Assembly: GCF_024494385.1 (NCBI RefSeq)
Contig: NZ_JAEVLT010000017.1
Location: forward strand, 29,586 to 93,585
Source: Bacillus sp. EB600
GTDB taxonomy: Bacteria; Bacillota; Bacilli; Bacillales; Cytobacillaceae
Direction of reading: 5' to 3'
DNA: 64,000 nucleotides
The notes under the pieces were generated by a model that worked only from the letters and a program-made list of their open reading frames with translations, ran no database searches and had not been told where the DNA came from. Positions 37,870 through 48,011 of this stretch are shown here, in pieces. How positions within the stretch are numbered: position 1 is the stretch's first letter; each line of letters starts with the position of its first letter. The translations under genes and the position numbers were made by a program.

Positions 37870-38769
37870 TTATTTATATACTTCAATAGGTATTTTTACT
37901 TCTGGTCTTCCAGCAGGGTATGCTGCTACTTCATATTCTTGGAAAATTAGAATGATTCCGTTCTGTGTAAAATAGAAAGGACGGTTGTTATTTAGCTCGA
38001 TATTCTGCTGTTTTTCGTCGAATCCGTAATCACGTTTTGACAGTTCATTGATGGCATAATCTTTAATTTTATTTAAGTTGGTTTGATTTTTTGCGATATC
38101 TCCCACAAATAACTGCTGGCCCGTTAGTATATTAAAATTATAGGATGTTACGATGGACCATCCATGGGCTCCGCCGGCATACATATCAACAATCATAACA
38201 ATGCTAAGCAGATTATTTTCATTAAACTTTACTACATAGGACACATGGTACAAATAGGTATATCTATCCTCCTCTTCCTTCGGAACCTCGTGTCCATTTT
38301 GATTAAAGTAATCTTGACGCCGCAGCTTTTCCTCCGCCTTACTATTGAGATACTCGTTATATGCTGTTTGTATATACTGTTTAAGCGTTGCATTAATTAT
38401 ATCCTGGGCAGACTTATTCTTTAAATTTGTAACTTGAGGATAATCAAGGATTCCCTGATACTTATTGCCAATTACTTTTGGGCTTAATTTATGATATTCC
38501 GAAGGTGCTGGGGTCGGTGCTGGATCTGGTACTGGCTCTGGGGTGGGTGCTGGATCTGATGCTGGAGTCGGTGCTGGATCTGGAGTTGGCTTTGGATCTG
38601 CGCTCTTGTTAGGCAGCGGTGAAGACTTCGGTTCCGATTGTTCAGATTCTGTATCCTTATTTTCGTTAGAAGCATCCTTACTAAAGCATCCCGTAAGAAT
38701 AAAACACAATAATAGAAGAAATAAAATTGACACCTTGCTTTTCCACTTTCTCACACAATCATCTCCCAT
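37870..38769 (-). CDS. Lipoprotein with RsiV-like DUF4163/DUF3298 domains
   Basis: A secreted lipoprotein. Signal peptide with lipobox LTGC (Cys ~residue 28) after FLLLLCFIL. An extracellular acidic then Pro-rich linker with repeated PTPDPAP-type units (residues ~55-90) follows. The C-terminal domain resembles DUF4163 plus DUF3298, as in the extracytoplasmic part of anti-sigma factor RsiV: YPQVTNLKNKSAQDIINATL, DMYAGGAHGWS, FYFTQNGIILIFQEYEVAAYPAG. RsiV binds lysozyme, but no sigma factor gene is next to this one, so the role is open. Confidence 0.85.
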   Translation of the reverse strand: MGDDCVRKWKSKVSILFLLLLCFILTGCFSKDASNENKDTESEQSEPKSSPLPNKSADPKPTPDPAPTPASDPAPTPEPVPDPAPTPAPSEYHKLSPKVIGNKYQGILDYPQVTNLKNKSAQDIINATLKQYIQTAYNEYLNSKAEEKLRRQDYFNQNGHEVPKEEEDRYTYLYHVSYVVKFNENNLLSIVMIVDMYAGGAHGWSIVTSYNFNILTGQQLFVGDIAKNQTNLNKIKDYAINELSKRDYGFDEKQQNIELNNNRPFYFTQNGIILIFQEYEVAAYPAGRPEVKIPIEVYK

Positions 38770-38965
38770 TAACTAACTCAGATTTAAGAATACCTAGTTT
38801 TAAAATTTGCTAACAAGAAACTGCATTCAGCCCCTTCCAACTGTAAGTAGATACTCCTTTATCTTAACAAGAAAAGACTGAAAAAACCGTCACTTAATGT
38901 CTATTTTTTCCAATTTTTACAAATAGCTATGCTTCCGGCTAGTGCCGGACAATAGTAAATAGATA

Positions 38966-39243
38966 GTAAGCGTCAAACTATACCCACCTAGTTTGATGCT
39001 TTTTATTCGTGAGATAATTTCCATATGAATTTCAATATGGAGGTTTCCAAATGGAAAAAACAGAATTACAAATTGAATGGGAACGTAGAATTGATATTTT
39101 AAAGCCAGTCCCAATCGATATGGTGTAAAGTCAACAATCTAAGCCTTCATCAGTTAAGATATTGGTTAAAGAAGATCCAACACACAACAAAGTCTGAAGC
39201 TGAATCATCAAAGATTACTTTAAATAAAAAAATAAAGGCATAA
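38966..39243 (+). mobile_element. IS66-family remnant (left end and broken orfA/tnpA)
   Basis: GTAAGCGTC at 38966 matches the GTAA-type end of IS66 elements. A hairpin CGTCAAACTA/TAGTTTGATG follows. From ATG 39051 (after GGAGGTTT) the frame MEKTELQIEWERRIDILKPV stops at 39126-39128. A shifted frame then gives NLSLHQLRYWLKKIQ to TAA 39241-39243. Together these match the small IS66 OrfA protein with part of its middle lost and a frameshift. TnpB and TnpC (transposase) are absent. Confidence 0.65.
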
Positions 39244-39374
39244 TTTCCTCAGATTATGAGGTATTATACCTTTTTTCTTTAAAGGGACTATTTTTTTAGA
39301 TCATATGATCCCCTCATTTTTCCAGTTAACAATTTCATCAATTTTTATCATATCACTGGGACCAGTCCAGTCTC

Positions 39375-40034
39375 TTACTTAACTGGTAATTTTACACCAA
39401 TTTCAAATGAAGCCTCCGTTTTTTCAATAACTTCCTCAACCGATACTCCGTCCTGAGTTTCAACGAGAACCATTCCTTCCGGAGTGAAATCAAATACAGC
39501 CAAATCAGTAATTAAACGGTGCACCACATCTTTTCCAGTAAGGGGAAGTGTACACTCTTTTTTGACCTTTGATTCTCCGTGCTTATTCACATGTTCCATA
39601 ATGACAACAACCCGTTTTGCGCCGTTTACTAAGTCCATGGCGCCGCCCATTCCTTTGACCATCTTCCCTGGAATCATCCAATTAGCCAAATCTCCTGTTT
39701 GAGAAACTTCCATTCCCCCTAAGATGGCCAGGTCAATATGACCGCCGCGAATCATTGCGAATGATTCAGCACTGTCGAAAAAAGAAGCGCCAGGTACAGC
39801 AGTTACCGTTTCTTTTCCCGCATTTATTAGATCGGGGTCTTCTGTACCTTCGACCGGATAAGGGCCGATGCCCAATAAGCCATTTTCTGATTGAAGTAAG
39901 ACGTTGTATTCGCTTGGAATTTCATTGGCAATAAGGGTTGGGATCCCAATCCCTAAATTTACGTTCATTCCATCCTGAATTTCTTGAACCGCACGCTTTA
40001 CAATGGTTAATCGCGCATCCTTCAATCTACTCAC
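39375..40034 (-). CDS. scoB: 3-oxoacid CoA-transferase subunit B
   Basis: The small subunit of succinyl-CoA:acetoacetate CoA-transferase, 219 aa. Family blocks include [22 protein letters not shown], the catalytic glutamate in [14 protein letters not shown], and [15 protein letters not shown] with [15 protein letters not shown] start (40034) is annotated here; TTG at 40025, better spaced from AAGGAG, is possible. Last gene of the leucine operon, so it probably activates the acetoacetate released by HMG-CoA lyase. Confidence 0.93.
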   Translation of the reverse strand: MSRLKDARLTIVKRAVQEIQDGMNVNLGIGIPTLIANEIPSEYNVLLQSENGLLGIGPYPVEGTEDPDLINAGKETVTAVPGASFFDSAESFAMIRGGHIDLAILGGMEVSQTGDLANWMIPGKMVKGMGGAMDLVNGAKRVVVIMEHVNKHGESKVKKECTLPLTGKDVVHRLITDLAVFDFTPEGMVLVETQDGVSVEEVIEKTEASFEIGVKLPVK

Positions 40035-40132
40035 TCCTTGTCTCTTTTACTTTTGAAAAAAAACCGCCCGGCCTCATTTTTATCTATTAAACGATAAAAG
40101 CTTGTCCAATAGAATGAACTTCTTGAAAACTA

Positions 40133-40834
40133 TTAGGCATGTACAACTGTACGTCTTTCAATCCTCTTTTCATAGTTTGTTCCAAGCAGAACACGTTGAA
40201 CGTAGATTCCAGGCGTATGGATTTGATCTGGATCTAAATCTCCTACCCCAACGATTTCCTCGGCTTCTGCAATCGTTGTTTTCCCAGCCATTACTGCCAA
40301 TGGATTAAAGTTACGTGATGTTTTACGGAAAACAAGGTTTCCAAGCGGATCGGCCTTCCAGGCTTTCACCAGAGCGAAATCGCCGACAATTCCCTCTTCT
40401 AATAAATAGGTTCTTCCGTTAAACTCCTTGTGCTCTTTTCCTTCTGCAATCGGAGTTCCCACCCCAGTAGCCGTATAAAAACCTGGTATTCCGGCGCCGC
40501 CGGCACGAATTCGTTCAGCAAGAGTTCCTTGAGGGACTAGTTCTACCTCAAGCTCACCGCTTAGAAAATGCATTTCAAAAATTTTATTTTCACCCACATA
40601 CGATGAAACCATTTTTTTAATTTGCTTATTTGCAAGCAGCAGTCCAAGCCCCCAATCATCAACGCCACAGTTATTACTAACGATTGTTAAATCCTTCGTT
40701 CCTTGATCTCTTAAGGCAAGAATTGCTTTTTCCGGAATTCCGGATAGTCCGAAACCACCGACGATGATTGTATCGCCATCTGAAATATCTTGTATTGCTT
40801 CCGCGAATGAGTTCACAATTTTTCCATTCTTCAC
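40133..40834 (-). CDS. scoA: 3-oxoacid CoA-transferase subunit A
   Basis: The large partner of ScoB, 233 aa. CoA-binding [16 protein letters not shown], the block [16 protein letters not shown], the motif [16 protein letters not shown] and [19 protein letters not shown] are all typical. A 98-base gap separates it from scoB. The pairing with the preceding leucine genes completes conversion of acetoacetate to acetoacetyl-CoA at the expense of succinyl-CoA. Confidence 0.94.
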   Translation of the reverse strand: MKNGKIVNSFAEAIQDISDGDTIIVGGFGLSGIPEKAILALRDQGTKDLTIVSNNCGVDDWGLGLLLANKQIKKMVSSYVGENKIFEMHFLSGELEVELVPQGTLAERIRAGGAGIPGFYTATGVGTPIAEGKEHKEFNGRTYLLEEGIVGDFALVKAWKADPLGNLVFRKTSRNFNPLAVMAGKTTIAEAEEIVGVGDLDPDQIHTPGIYVQRVLLGTNYEKRIERRTVVHA

Positions 40835-40891
40835 TGGATCCGCCTCCTTATTAAGATTAAGTCTCTTAAATTTGTAATTGACTGTTAAAAA

Positions 40892-42436
40892 TCAGACCGG
40901 ATATACAGGGTGTTTTCGTTCTGAGAAAATGAGATACTTTGAGGAATATGCCTCAAAACGATTGACAAGCTCCGCGCGCAATGAGTTTGCTGGAATAATA
41001 CCGTCAATCACCATTTCAGAAGCTAAATGGTAAATATCAATGTCCTCTTTATATTCCTCACGTTTTTCTTCTATAAATGCTGCACGCTCCTCTTCAGGCA
41101 GAGCAGCGATTTTATTAGCATAAACGGCATTAACTGCTGCTTCCGGTCCCATAACCGCAATTTGTGCAGAAGGCAAGGCAAGACAAGCATCCGGTTCAAA
41201 TGCAGGGCCAGCCATTGCATAAAGGCCAGCACCATATGCTTTACGAACAATAACAGAGATTTTTGGAACACTTGCTTCAGACATCGCTGAAATCATTTTC
41301 GCACCATGGCGAATGATTCCTGCCCGTTCCACCTTTGTACCGATCATAAATCCAGGCACATCAACTAGAAACAAAAGTGGAATATGGTAGGCATCACAAA
41401 GATTAATAAATTTCGCGGCCTTATCTGCTGAATCTTGGAATAATACCCCGCCTTTCACACGCGGCTGATTGGCAATGATTCCGACCGGTTTCCCATCCAT
41501 TCGGGCAAGTCCTGTAATAAGTTCGCCAGCAAAAAGTTTTTTTATCTCAAAGAAGGAGCCTTCATCAATAATCCCATTTATTAGATCATGCATATTAAAT
41601 GGCGAATTCTGATTATGGGGAATCAGTTCTTCTAATGGTTTCTTCAATTCTTTAGGGGCTACAGCCTCACGAACTGGAGGTTTCTGTGAAAAATTAGCAG
41701 GGAAATAAGAAAGATAGTTTCTGGCCATTGAAATGGCTTCTTCTTCATTTTTCGCAAGAACATCACCGCAGCCTGAAACAGAACAGTGCATGCGAGCGCC
41801 GCCCATTTCTTCCAAGGTTACTTTTTCACCAATAACCATTTCGGCCATTCTCGGTGATCCCAGGTACATCGATGCATTTTTATCAACCATAATGACAATG
41901 TCACAAAAAGCCGGAATATACGCTCCGCCAGCAGCAGATGGTCCAAACAGAATACAGATTTGAGGAATTTTACCTGAAAGTTTCACTTGATTGTAAAAGA
42001 TTCTTCCTGCCCCGCGACGGCCCGGAAACATTTCAACCTGGTCCGTAATCCGCGCACCAGCTGAATCTACCAAGTATAATAATGGCACCCGGAGCTTTTC
42101 AGCTGTTTCTTGGATTCGAATGATTTTTTCAACCGTCCGGGCTCCCCAAGAACCGGCTTTGATCGTTGAATCGTTGGCCATCACACAGACGAGCTGCCCA
42201 TTAATCTTGCCCATCCCTGTTACAACACCGTCAGCAGGAAGATCCCCTGCCATGCAGTTTGCAAATAGAGCATCCTCCAGTTCAAAGCCAGGATCGAATA
42301 ATAATGATAAACGATCGCGGACGAACATTTTTCCCTGCTCTTGGTTTTTTTCATGATATTTTGGTGCTCCGCCCTTTTTAATTTGTTCGACTCTATCCTG
42401 CAGTGTTTGTTGTATAGGTTTGATATCCACTGTCAT
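40892..42436 (-). CDS. yngE: Methylcrotonyl-CoA carboxylase, carboxyltransferase subunit (YngE-like)
   Basis: A 514-aa acyl-CoA carboxyltransferase. Signatures: FVRDRLSLLFDPGFELED, VMANDSTIKAGSWGART, LVDSAGARITDQVEMFPGRRGAGRIF (typical of methylcrotonyl-type), FGPSAAGGAYIPAFCD, LFLVDVPGFMIGTKVERAGIIRHGAKM and KAYGAGLYAMAGPAF. Together with the biotin carboxylase (44447-45808) and the 70-aa carrier it would carboxylate 3-methylcrotonyl-CoA. Operon context (HMG-CoA lyase, hydratase) supports this substrate over propionyl-CoA, already served by the other operon. Confidence 0.9.
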   Translation of the reverse strand: MTVDIKPIQQTLQDRVEQIKKGGAPKYHEKNQEQGKMFVRDRLSLLFDPGFELEDALFANCMAGDLPADGVVTGMGKINGQLVCVMANDSTIKAGSWGARTVEKIIRIQETAEKLRVPLLYLVDSAGARITDQVEMFPGRRGAGRIFYNQVKLSGKIPQICILFGPSAAGGAYIPAFCDIVIMVDKNASMYLGSPRMAEMVIGEKVTLEEMGGARMHCSVSGCGDVLAKNEEEAISMARNYLSYFPANFSQKPPVREAVAPKELKKPLEELIPHNQNSPFNMHDLINGIIDEGSFFEIKKLFAGELITGLARMDGKPVGIIANQPRVKGGVLFQDSADKAAKFINLCDAYHIPLLFLVDVPGFMIGTKVERAGIIRHGAKMISAMSEASVPKISVIVRKAYGAGLYAMAGPAFEPDACLALPSAQIAVMGPEAAVNAVYANKIAALPEEERAAFIEEKREEYKEDIDIYHLASEMVIDGIIPANSLRAELVNRFEAYSSKYLIFSERKHPVYPV

Positions 42437-42466
42437 TCTTTTTCCTCCTTTATTTATCTGGTTTGC

Positions 42467-43249
42467 TTATTCTCCAATGTATATTGGCTTGCGTTTCTCC
42501 TTAAAAGCCTGTAATCCTTCTAGACGATCTTTTGTTGGAATTGTTACTTCATAAGCATTTTGCTCAATGGCAAGACCGGTGTTCAGATCAACATCATAGC
42601 CTTTATCGATTGCGAACTTTGCTTGTGTGATAGCAATCGGGCCATTCCGAACAATTTGTCCTGTAATTTCTAATGCTTTATCAATTAAGCTTGCAGCAGG
42701 GACCGTATACTCTACTAATCCAATCTCAAGGGCTTCTTTTGCTTCAATTCGTCTAGCAGTGAAAATTAGTTCTTTGGCACGTCCCTTTCCTACTAATCTT
42801 GGTAAACGTTGTGTTCCGCCTGCACCAGGAATTATTCCCAGTGATGTTTCCGTCAGACCAAGCTTCGCAGTTTCAGAGGCAATGCGGATATCACACGCAA
42901 GCGCCAGTTCAGTTCCCCCGCCAAAAGCTACGCCGTTCACGGCTGCTATGACCGGTTGGGGTAATGATTCTAAAGAGTTGATAGTATCGCGGATCAAAGA
43001 AACAGTCTTCCTCACCTGAACAGTATCCATTCCAGCTCGTTCTATTAAATCAGCACCCGCACAAAAAGCTTTCTCTCCAGCCCCTGTAATGACGATACAG
43101 CGGACTGATCGGTCATATTTACATGCTAGAATGGCGTCGCGGAGACCCTCTAACATCTGGACTGATAAAGCATTAGCAGCTTCCGGCCTATTTAAAGTAA
43201 TCATCACGATTCCGTTTTCCATCTTGTTCACTAATATGCTTTTATTCAT
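42467..43249 (-). CDS. yngF: Methylglutaconyl-CoA hydratase / enoyl-CoA hydratase (YngF-like)
   Basis: A 260-aa crotonase-fold enzyme expected to hydrate 3-methylglutaconyl-CoA to HMG-CoA. The oxyanion-hole blocks ITGAGEKAFCAGADLIERAG and AAVNGVAFGGGTELALACDIRIA, the catalytic region LTETSLGIIPGAGGTQRLPRLVG, and AKELIFTARRIEAKEALEIGLV are visible. I choose ATG 43249 (MNKSILVNK) with AAGGGTGAG upstream; an in-frame GTG at 43267 overlaps yngG. Confidence 0.9.
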   Translation of the reverse strand: MNKSILVNKMENGIVMITLNRPEAANALSVQMLEGLRDAILACKYDRSVRCIVITGAGEKAFCAGADLIERAGMDTVQVRKTVSLIRDTINSLESLPQPVIAAVNGVAFGGGTELALACDIRIASETAKLGLTETSLGIIPGAGGTQRLPRLVGKGRAKELIFTARRIEAKEALEIGLVEYTVPAASLIDKALEITGQIVRNGPIAITQAKFAIDKGYDVDLNTGLAIEQNAYEVTIPTKDRLEGLQAFKEKRKPIYIGE

Positions 43250-43263
43250 GATCTCACCCTTTC

Positions 43264-44190
43264 TCACACGGTATTTCCAATCTTTCCACCCAGTTGGGAG
43301 CTTGCGGCTTGAAAGCTTTTACTAGGTAAAAGTCTGCCAATCTTCTCCTGAATGAATTGGGATGCAGAAGTGAGCTTTTGCTGATCTGCTCCAGTGTGAA
43401 TTCCCATCCCGTGAAGCATAAAGAGTAAATCGTCTGTTGCCACGTTACCGGATGCTCCAGGCGCATAAGGGCATCCTCCTAATCCTCCAAGCGAAGAATC
43501 AAAAATGGTAATTCCCATTTCTAACGATGCTAGGATGTTGGCCAAAGCTGTTCCCCGTGTATCATGAAAATGCATCGCTATTTTATCCACTGGAAATCTT
43601 TTTAATAAAACTTCCAACACTTCCTGGACTTGCTTTGGATTTGCCACCCCGATTGTATCCCCGAGAGAGAGCTCTTCAATACCCATTTCAAATAATGTTT
43701 CGGAAACTCTTATGACCGCATCGATATCAACATCCCCTTCGTACGGACATCCGAAAACGGTCGAAACATAACCTCTCGTTACTTTTCCTGCTGAAATGGT
43801 TTCTCTGACCAAATCTCTTAAAACAGGAAAAGTCTCGCTAATCGTTTTATTTATATTTTTTAGGTTATGAGTTTCGCTTGCTGACATAAACACTGCTACT
43901 TCATCTATGTTGGCTTTCAATGCCCATTCCAACCCTTGAAGGTTTGGAACGAGTGCTGTATAGGTGACTCCAGGAACTTTTGTAATGCCAGTAGCAACAG
44001 CGACTGCATCTGAAAGTGCAGGAATCCATTTTGGATTAACAAAAGAAGTAATCTCAAGATGTTTTAGTCCACTTTCTGACAATTGATTAATCCAGGCAAT
44101 TTTATCTTCTGTTGAAATAAAAGCCTTTTCGTTTTGCAATCCATCCCGAGGACCAACCTCTTTAATTGTTACGTTTTCCGGCCACTTCAT
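43264..44190 (-). CDS. yngG: Hydroxymethylglutaryl-CoA lyase
   Basis: Cleaves HMG-CoA to acetyl-CoA and acetoacetate. A 308-aa TIM barrel of the HMGL family: VTIKEVGPRDGLQNEKAFIST (metal and catalytic Asp/Arg), VSTVFGCPYEGDVD, LSLGDTIGVANPKQV, MHFHDTRGTALAN (metal His) and the mobile-loop cysteine GGLGGCPYAPGASGNVATDD. Overlaps or abuts yngF. It is the defining gene for leucine breakdown in this operon. Confidence 0.96.
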   Translation of the reverse strand: MKWPENVTIKEVGPRDGLQNEKAFISTEDKIAWINQLSESGLKHLEITSFVNPKWIPALSDAVAVATGITKVPGVTYTALVPNLQGLEWALKANIDEVAVFMSASETHNLKNINKTISETFPVLRDLVRETISAGKVTRGYVSTVFGCPYEGDVDIDAVIRVSETLFEMGIEELSLGDTIGVANPKQVQEVLEVLLKRFPVDKIAMHFHDTRGTALANILASLEMGITIFDSSLGGLGGCPYAPGASGNVATDDLLFMLHGMGIHTGADQQKLTSASQFIQEKIGRLLPSKSFQAASSQLGGKIGNTV

Positions 44191-44222
44191 TGTTCCATCT
44201 CCTTTCCGCCTATATCCGGGGT

Positions 44223-44435
44223 TTATTCAAGTACTACAATGACCTCGCCTTCATTAACAAAGTCGCCTTCATTCACTTTCACTTCTTTCACCGTTCCATC
44301 GAATTCCGCTGCAATCGGAATTTCCATTTTCATCGATTCTAAAATCGCTACATCTTGATCCTCTTCGACCTGATCTCCAACTTTCACTAATACCTTCCAA
44401 ACATTTCCTGCCATGCTTGCCAATACTTCACTCAT
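44223..44435 (-). CDS. yngHB: Short biotin carboxyl carrier protein (YngHB-like)
   Basis: A 70-aa single biotinyl domain with the site AILESMKMEIPI (biotin Lys in ESMKM) and the matching half VNEGDFVNEGEVIVVLE. This small stand-alone carrier follows its biotin carboxylase by 11 bases and serves the methylcrotonyl-CoA carboxylase. It differs from the long AccB-type carriers in the propionyl operon. Confidence 0.92.
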   Translation of the reverse strand: MSEVLASMAGNVWKVLVKVGDQVEEDQDVAILESMKMEIPIAAEFDGTVKEVKVNEGDFVNEGEVIVVLE

Positions 44436-44446
44436 GATTATTCCTC

Positions 44447-45808
44447 CTATTTTACGTTTTTTGCTTTTTTAGTTTTTAAATACTTGTTAACGAAGTCTGT
44501 TGTCGTATCACCTGTATGGAATGCCGAGTGGGCAATAACCTCTTGCAGCATTGGGATATTTGTTTTAATACCTTCAATATGATAATCAGCTAATGCATCT
44601 CTCAGACGATTTATTGCCTCTTCACGATTGCTGCCTTTGACGACAAGCTTAGCAATCATTGGATCATAAAATGGAGTAACTACGGATTGACCGTGAATGG
44701 CTAATTCATGTCGAACTCCAGGTCCGTTCGGCAACTCTAATTTTGTTATTTTTCCAGGTGAAGGGAAAAATGTTATCGGATCTTCCGCATAGATTCTAAC
44801 CTCAATCGCATGCCCCTCACGTTTTACCTCTTCTTGAGAAAATTTCAGAGCTTCACCCGCAGCAATTTGCAATTGTTTTGCAACTAAGTCTAAACCTGTA
44901 ATTTCTTCCGTAACCGGATGCTCCACTTGCAAACGGGTATTCATTTCAAGAAAGTAGAAATTTTGCTCTTCATCAACTAAGAATTCGATTGTTCCTGCAT
45001 TTTTATAGCCAATTGATTTTGCCGCTTTTACTGCAGCCTCCCCCATCTTGGTACGAATTGTTTCCGTAATAAAAGATGATGGGGCTTCCTCTACGACTTT
45101 TTGATGCCGGCGCTGGATCGAACATTCACGTTCCCAAAGGTAAACTGTATTTCCAAAACCGTCTGCCAAGATTTGAATCTCAATATGTCTTGGATTTTCA
45201 ACAAATTTTTCAACATACATCGCTCCATCGCCAAAGAAATCGGTAGCCCGCTTTTGGTTCCCCGCAAATGCTTTTCGGATTTCATCCCCGTTATGGACCA
45301 CCTGCATTCCAATTCCGCCACCCCCAGCGGAGGCTTTTAGCATAACTGGATACCCGATGCGGTCCGCTACCTCTACCGCTTCCTCTTCATCTTCCAGTGG
45401 GTAGGTAATCCCTGGAACAACAGGCACACCCGCCTCTTCCATCGCTTTGCGTGATTCAATCTTACTGCCCATTTTAGAAATAACCTCTGGAGAAGGTCCG
45501 ATGAATATAAGGCCTACTTCCTCACAACGGCGGGCAAAGTCAGCATTTTCAGAAAGCAAGCCATATCCCGGGTGGATCGCTTCCGCCTCAGAAACCTGAG
45601 CGACCTCTAGAATTTTATTGATATTCAAATAGCTCTCTGCTACGCGGGAACCTCCGATTAAATAGGCCTCATCTGCCATTTTTACATGTGGTGCATCTGC
45701 ATCCGCTTCTGAGTAAACTCCAATTGTTGTAATGCCTAATGCTTTGCATGTACGCATTACACGAACAGCGATTTCACCGCGGTTAGCAATTAACACTTTT
45801 TTGAACAT
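44447..45808 (-). CDS. yngHA: Biotin carboxylase of methylcrotonyl-CoA carboxylase (YngHA-like)
   Basis: An ATP-grasp biotin carboxylase of 453 aa: [54 protein letters not shown] (the usual GGGGKGM is GGGGIGM here), [19 protein letters not shown] and [20 protein letters not shown]. The Lys-to-Ile change lies in the glycine-rich ATP lid; variation occurs there among relatives, so I treat it as a note rather than inactivation. Confidence 0.93.
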   Translation of the reverse strand: MFKKVLIANRGEIAVRVMRTCKALGITTIGVYSEADADAPHVKMADEAYLIGGSRVAESYLNINKILEVAQVSEAEAIHPGYGLLSENADFARRCEEVGLIFIGPSPEVISKMGSKIESRKAMEEAGVPVVPGITYPLEDEEEAVEVADRIGYPVMLKASAGGGGIGMQVVHNGDEIRKAFAGNQKRATDFFGDGAMYVEKFVENPRHIEIQILADGFGNTVYLWERECSIQRRHQKVVEEAPSSFITETIRTKMGEAAVKAAKSIGYKNAGTIEFLVDEEQNFYFLEMNTRLQVEHPVTEEITGLDLVAKQLQIAAGEALKFSQEEVKREGHAIEVRIYAEDPITFFPSPGKITKLELPNGPGVRHELAIHGQSVVTPFYDPMIAKLVVKGSNREEAINRLRDALADYHIEGIKTNIPMLQEVIAHSAFHTGDTTTDFVNKYLKTKKAKNVK

Positions 45809-45997
45809 GTATTTCCACCCTTTCTTTTTCTATTAAGTAGGTTCAACAACCTTTGCATCCATACAAAGCTTCACCCTTTATCGGATGAAGAACCCCCCCC
45901 ACTGATGGAAGTCTTCTTTATCTTTAACTCCCAATCTAGTATTTGGAACCAGTCATTTGCTGGTCTTTCCTGACAAATGGCTGACTCTAATTCATAA

Positions 45998-47965
45998 CTA
46001 TTTAACTGATGGTTTTTCTGTTACTATATTTTGTATTTGCGCAACGGTCGACGGATCTTCAAGTCCTGTAATGTCGCCGTTAACCTTTCCTGATACAACA
46101 ATTTCCTTCAATAAGCGGCGCATGATTTTCCCCGAGACTGTTTTCGGCAACATATCAGTAAAAATAATTGATTTTGGAGCTGCAATCTTACCAATTTGTT
46201 GTATGATCCGATTATTTATTTGTTGTTTTAATTCTTCTGTTGCCTTATAGCCATCGGCCAGACGGACAAATACGAGCGGAACTTCTCCTTTTATTTCATC
46301 AGGGATTCCAATGATTGCGCTTTCAGAAACACCCTCACATTCTAGTACAGCGCTTTCCATCTCCATTGTACTTAAGCGGTGTCCTGCTACATTAAACGCG
46401 TCATCTGAACGGCCAACTACCCATAAATATCCATCATCATCTATTAATGCCAGGTCGCTGGCATAATAGCAACCATCCACTTGGCTAAAATAGGAGGCGT
46501 AATATCGCTCTGGTTCTTTCCAAAGTGTCCGGCATAGCATAGGAAACGGTTTTCTAATCACCAAATTTCCTAACCTACCAGGTTTAACTGGTTTACCTTC
46601 CTCATCAACTATATCCATAACCACACCTAAAAATGAAATACCTGAGGAGCCCGGTTTCATTGGTGTCAGCCAAGCTGCTCCAGCTATAGGCGATCCCGCT
46701 GTTTCGGTTTGACCCCAAGTATTATTGATATATACCTTCTTCTTTCCTAAAACTTCATATGTCCAATGCCAGGTTTCCGGATCAAAAGGTTCTCCAACAA
46801 GGGAAATGACATCAAGGCAAGATAAATCAAATTTCTTTAATGCCATTTCTCCCATACTTTTTAACATTCTTAATGCTGTAGGGGCAGTAAACAGTTTATT
46901 CACCCTATATTTTTCAATGATTTGATAAAAACGGTCTTTTGTTGGATAATCAACGGCCCCTTCAAAGACAACGGTTGTTACACCATTCGCTAAGGCACCA
47001 GTAATTCCCCAAATATGCATTGTTAGCCAGCCGATATCCGCGGTACACCAGAAAACATCATCATTATGGTGATCCATATGATACTTGGCATATGTGTAAT
47101 TTTGAGTGACAAAAGCCATACCGGAATGCACGACACCTTTTGGTTTACCAGTCGTACCACTTGTATAAAACACAATACCGCTCTCATTCGCTTCTATTCT
47201 CTCAGGTTCACAAACGATACTTGCCGCTTTTGTCTGCTCATGCCACCAGTAATCCCGTCCTTCTTTCATTTGAACCACTGAACCTAATCGGTCTACAACA
47301 ATGACTGCTTCGACAGATGGAATCGATGGTACAACCTGATCGACTTTTTCTTTTAATCGAATGATTTTACCCCGGCGTTCGGTCGCATCCGCAGTGACCA
47401 ATACTTTTGGCTCGAAATTGATGAGTCGGTCTGTCAATGATTTTTCGGAATAACCAGAGAAAATCGTATTGTAAATAGCACCAATTCGAAAACAAGCTAA
47501 AACGGCAATAAAGGCTTCGGCCAGATTTGGAAGAAAAATAGCGACACAATCACCTTTTTTTACACCAAATGATTTAAGAACATTTGCAAATCGATTTACT
47601 TCAGCAAGAAGCATATTATACGTGTAAAATTTGGTGTCCCCATTTTCACCCTCCCAAATGAGAGCGATCCGGTTGCCTGCCCCATTTTCTATATGCCGGT
47701 CAAGTAAATTTACACTTGGGTTACTAACGCCGCCAACAAAAAAGCGAAAATCGGGGAGTTCACCACTAATGGTTTCATTCCATGGTTCATACCAAACAAG
47801 TTCACGGGCTGCACGATCCCAAAAGGCAGCAGGATCTTCGTGAGATAGTTTAAGAAGTTCTTGAAAAGCTTCGCTGCTCCCAATGGAGGTTGAATGAGCT
47901 TTATCATCTTCTGGAAAAATGAGTTTGCTATTTGAAACTACTTGTAAAATTCCACTGATATCCAT
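45998..47965 (-). CDS. AMP-forming acyl-CoA synthetase, Acs/PrpE-like
   Basis: A 655-aa ANL-family ligase that activates a short-chain carboxylate to its CoA thioester. An Acs-type N-terminus (AFWDRAARELVWYEPWNE; GGVSNPSVNLLDRHIENG), the P-loop FYTSGTTGKPKGVVHS, NTWGQTETAGSPIAG, GRSDDAFNVAGHRLSTMEME, and the catalytic lysine motif LPKTVSGKIMRRLLKEI are present. It takes the place in the operon held by an AMP ligase (YngI) in B. subtilis, but looks like an acetyl/propionyl-CoA synthetase. Substrates could be isovalerate, acetate or acetoacetate. Confidence 0.88.
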   Translation of the reverse strand: MDISGILQVVSNSKLIFPEDDKAHSTSIGSSEAFQELLKLSHEDPAAFWDRAARELVWYEPWNETISGELPDFRFFVGGVSNPSVNLLDRHIENGAGNRIALIWEGENGDTKFYTYNMLLAEVNRFANVLKSFGVKKGDCVAIFLPNLAEAFIAVLACFRIGAIYNTIFSGYSEKSLTDRLINFEPKVLVTADATERRGKIIRLKEKVDQVVPSIPSVEAVIVVDRLGSVVQMKEGRDYWWHEQTKAASIVCEPERIEANESGIVFYTSGTTGKPKGVVHSGMAFVTQNYTYAKYHMDHHNDDVFWCTADIGWLTMHIWGITGALANGVTTVVFEGAVDYPTKDRFYQIIEKYRVNKLFTAPTALRMLKSMGEMALKKFDLSCLDVISLVGEPFDPETWHWTYEVLGKKKVYINNTWGQTETAGSPIAGAAWLTPMKPGSSGISFLGVVMDIVDEEGKPVKPGRLGNLVIRKPFPMLCRTLWKEPERYYASYFSQVDGCYYASDLALIDDDGYLWVVGRSDDAFNVAGHRLSTMEMESAVLECEGVSESAIIGIPDEIKGEVPLVFVRLADGYKATEELKQQINNRIIQQIGKIAAPKSIIFTDMLPKTVSGKIMRRLLKEIVVSGKVNGDITGLEDPSTVAQIQNIVTEKPSVK

Positions 47966-48011
47966 GTCATGGCTCCTTCAACAATTTTTATTTAATTACT
48001 ATAAAATTTCT

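Noticed and set aside
45889..45902. Run of C near 45.89 kb as a slippage or regulatory site
   Set aside because: It lies in a short gap between two operon genes with no supporting structure.
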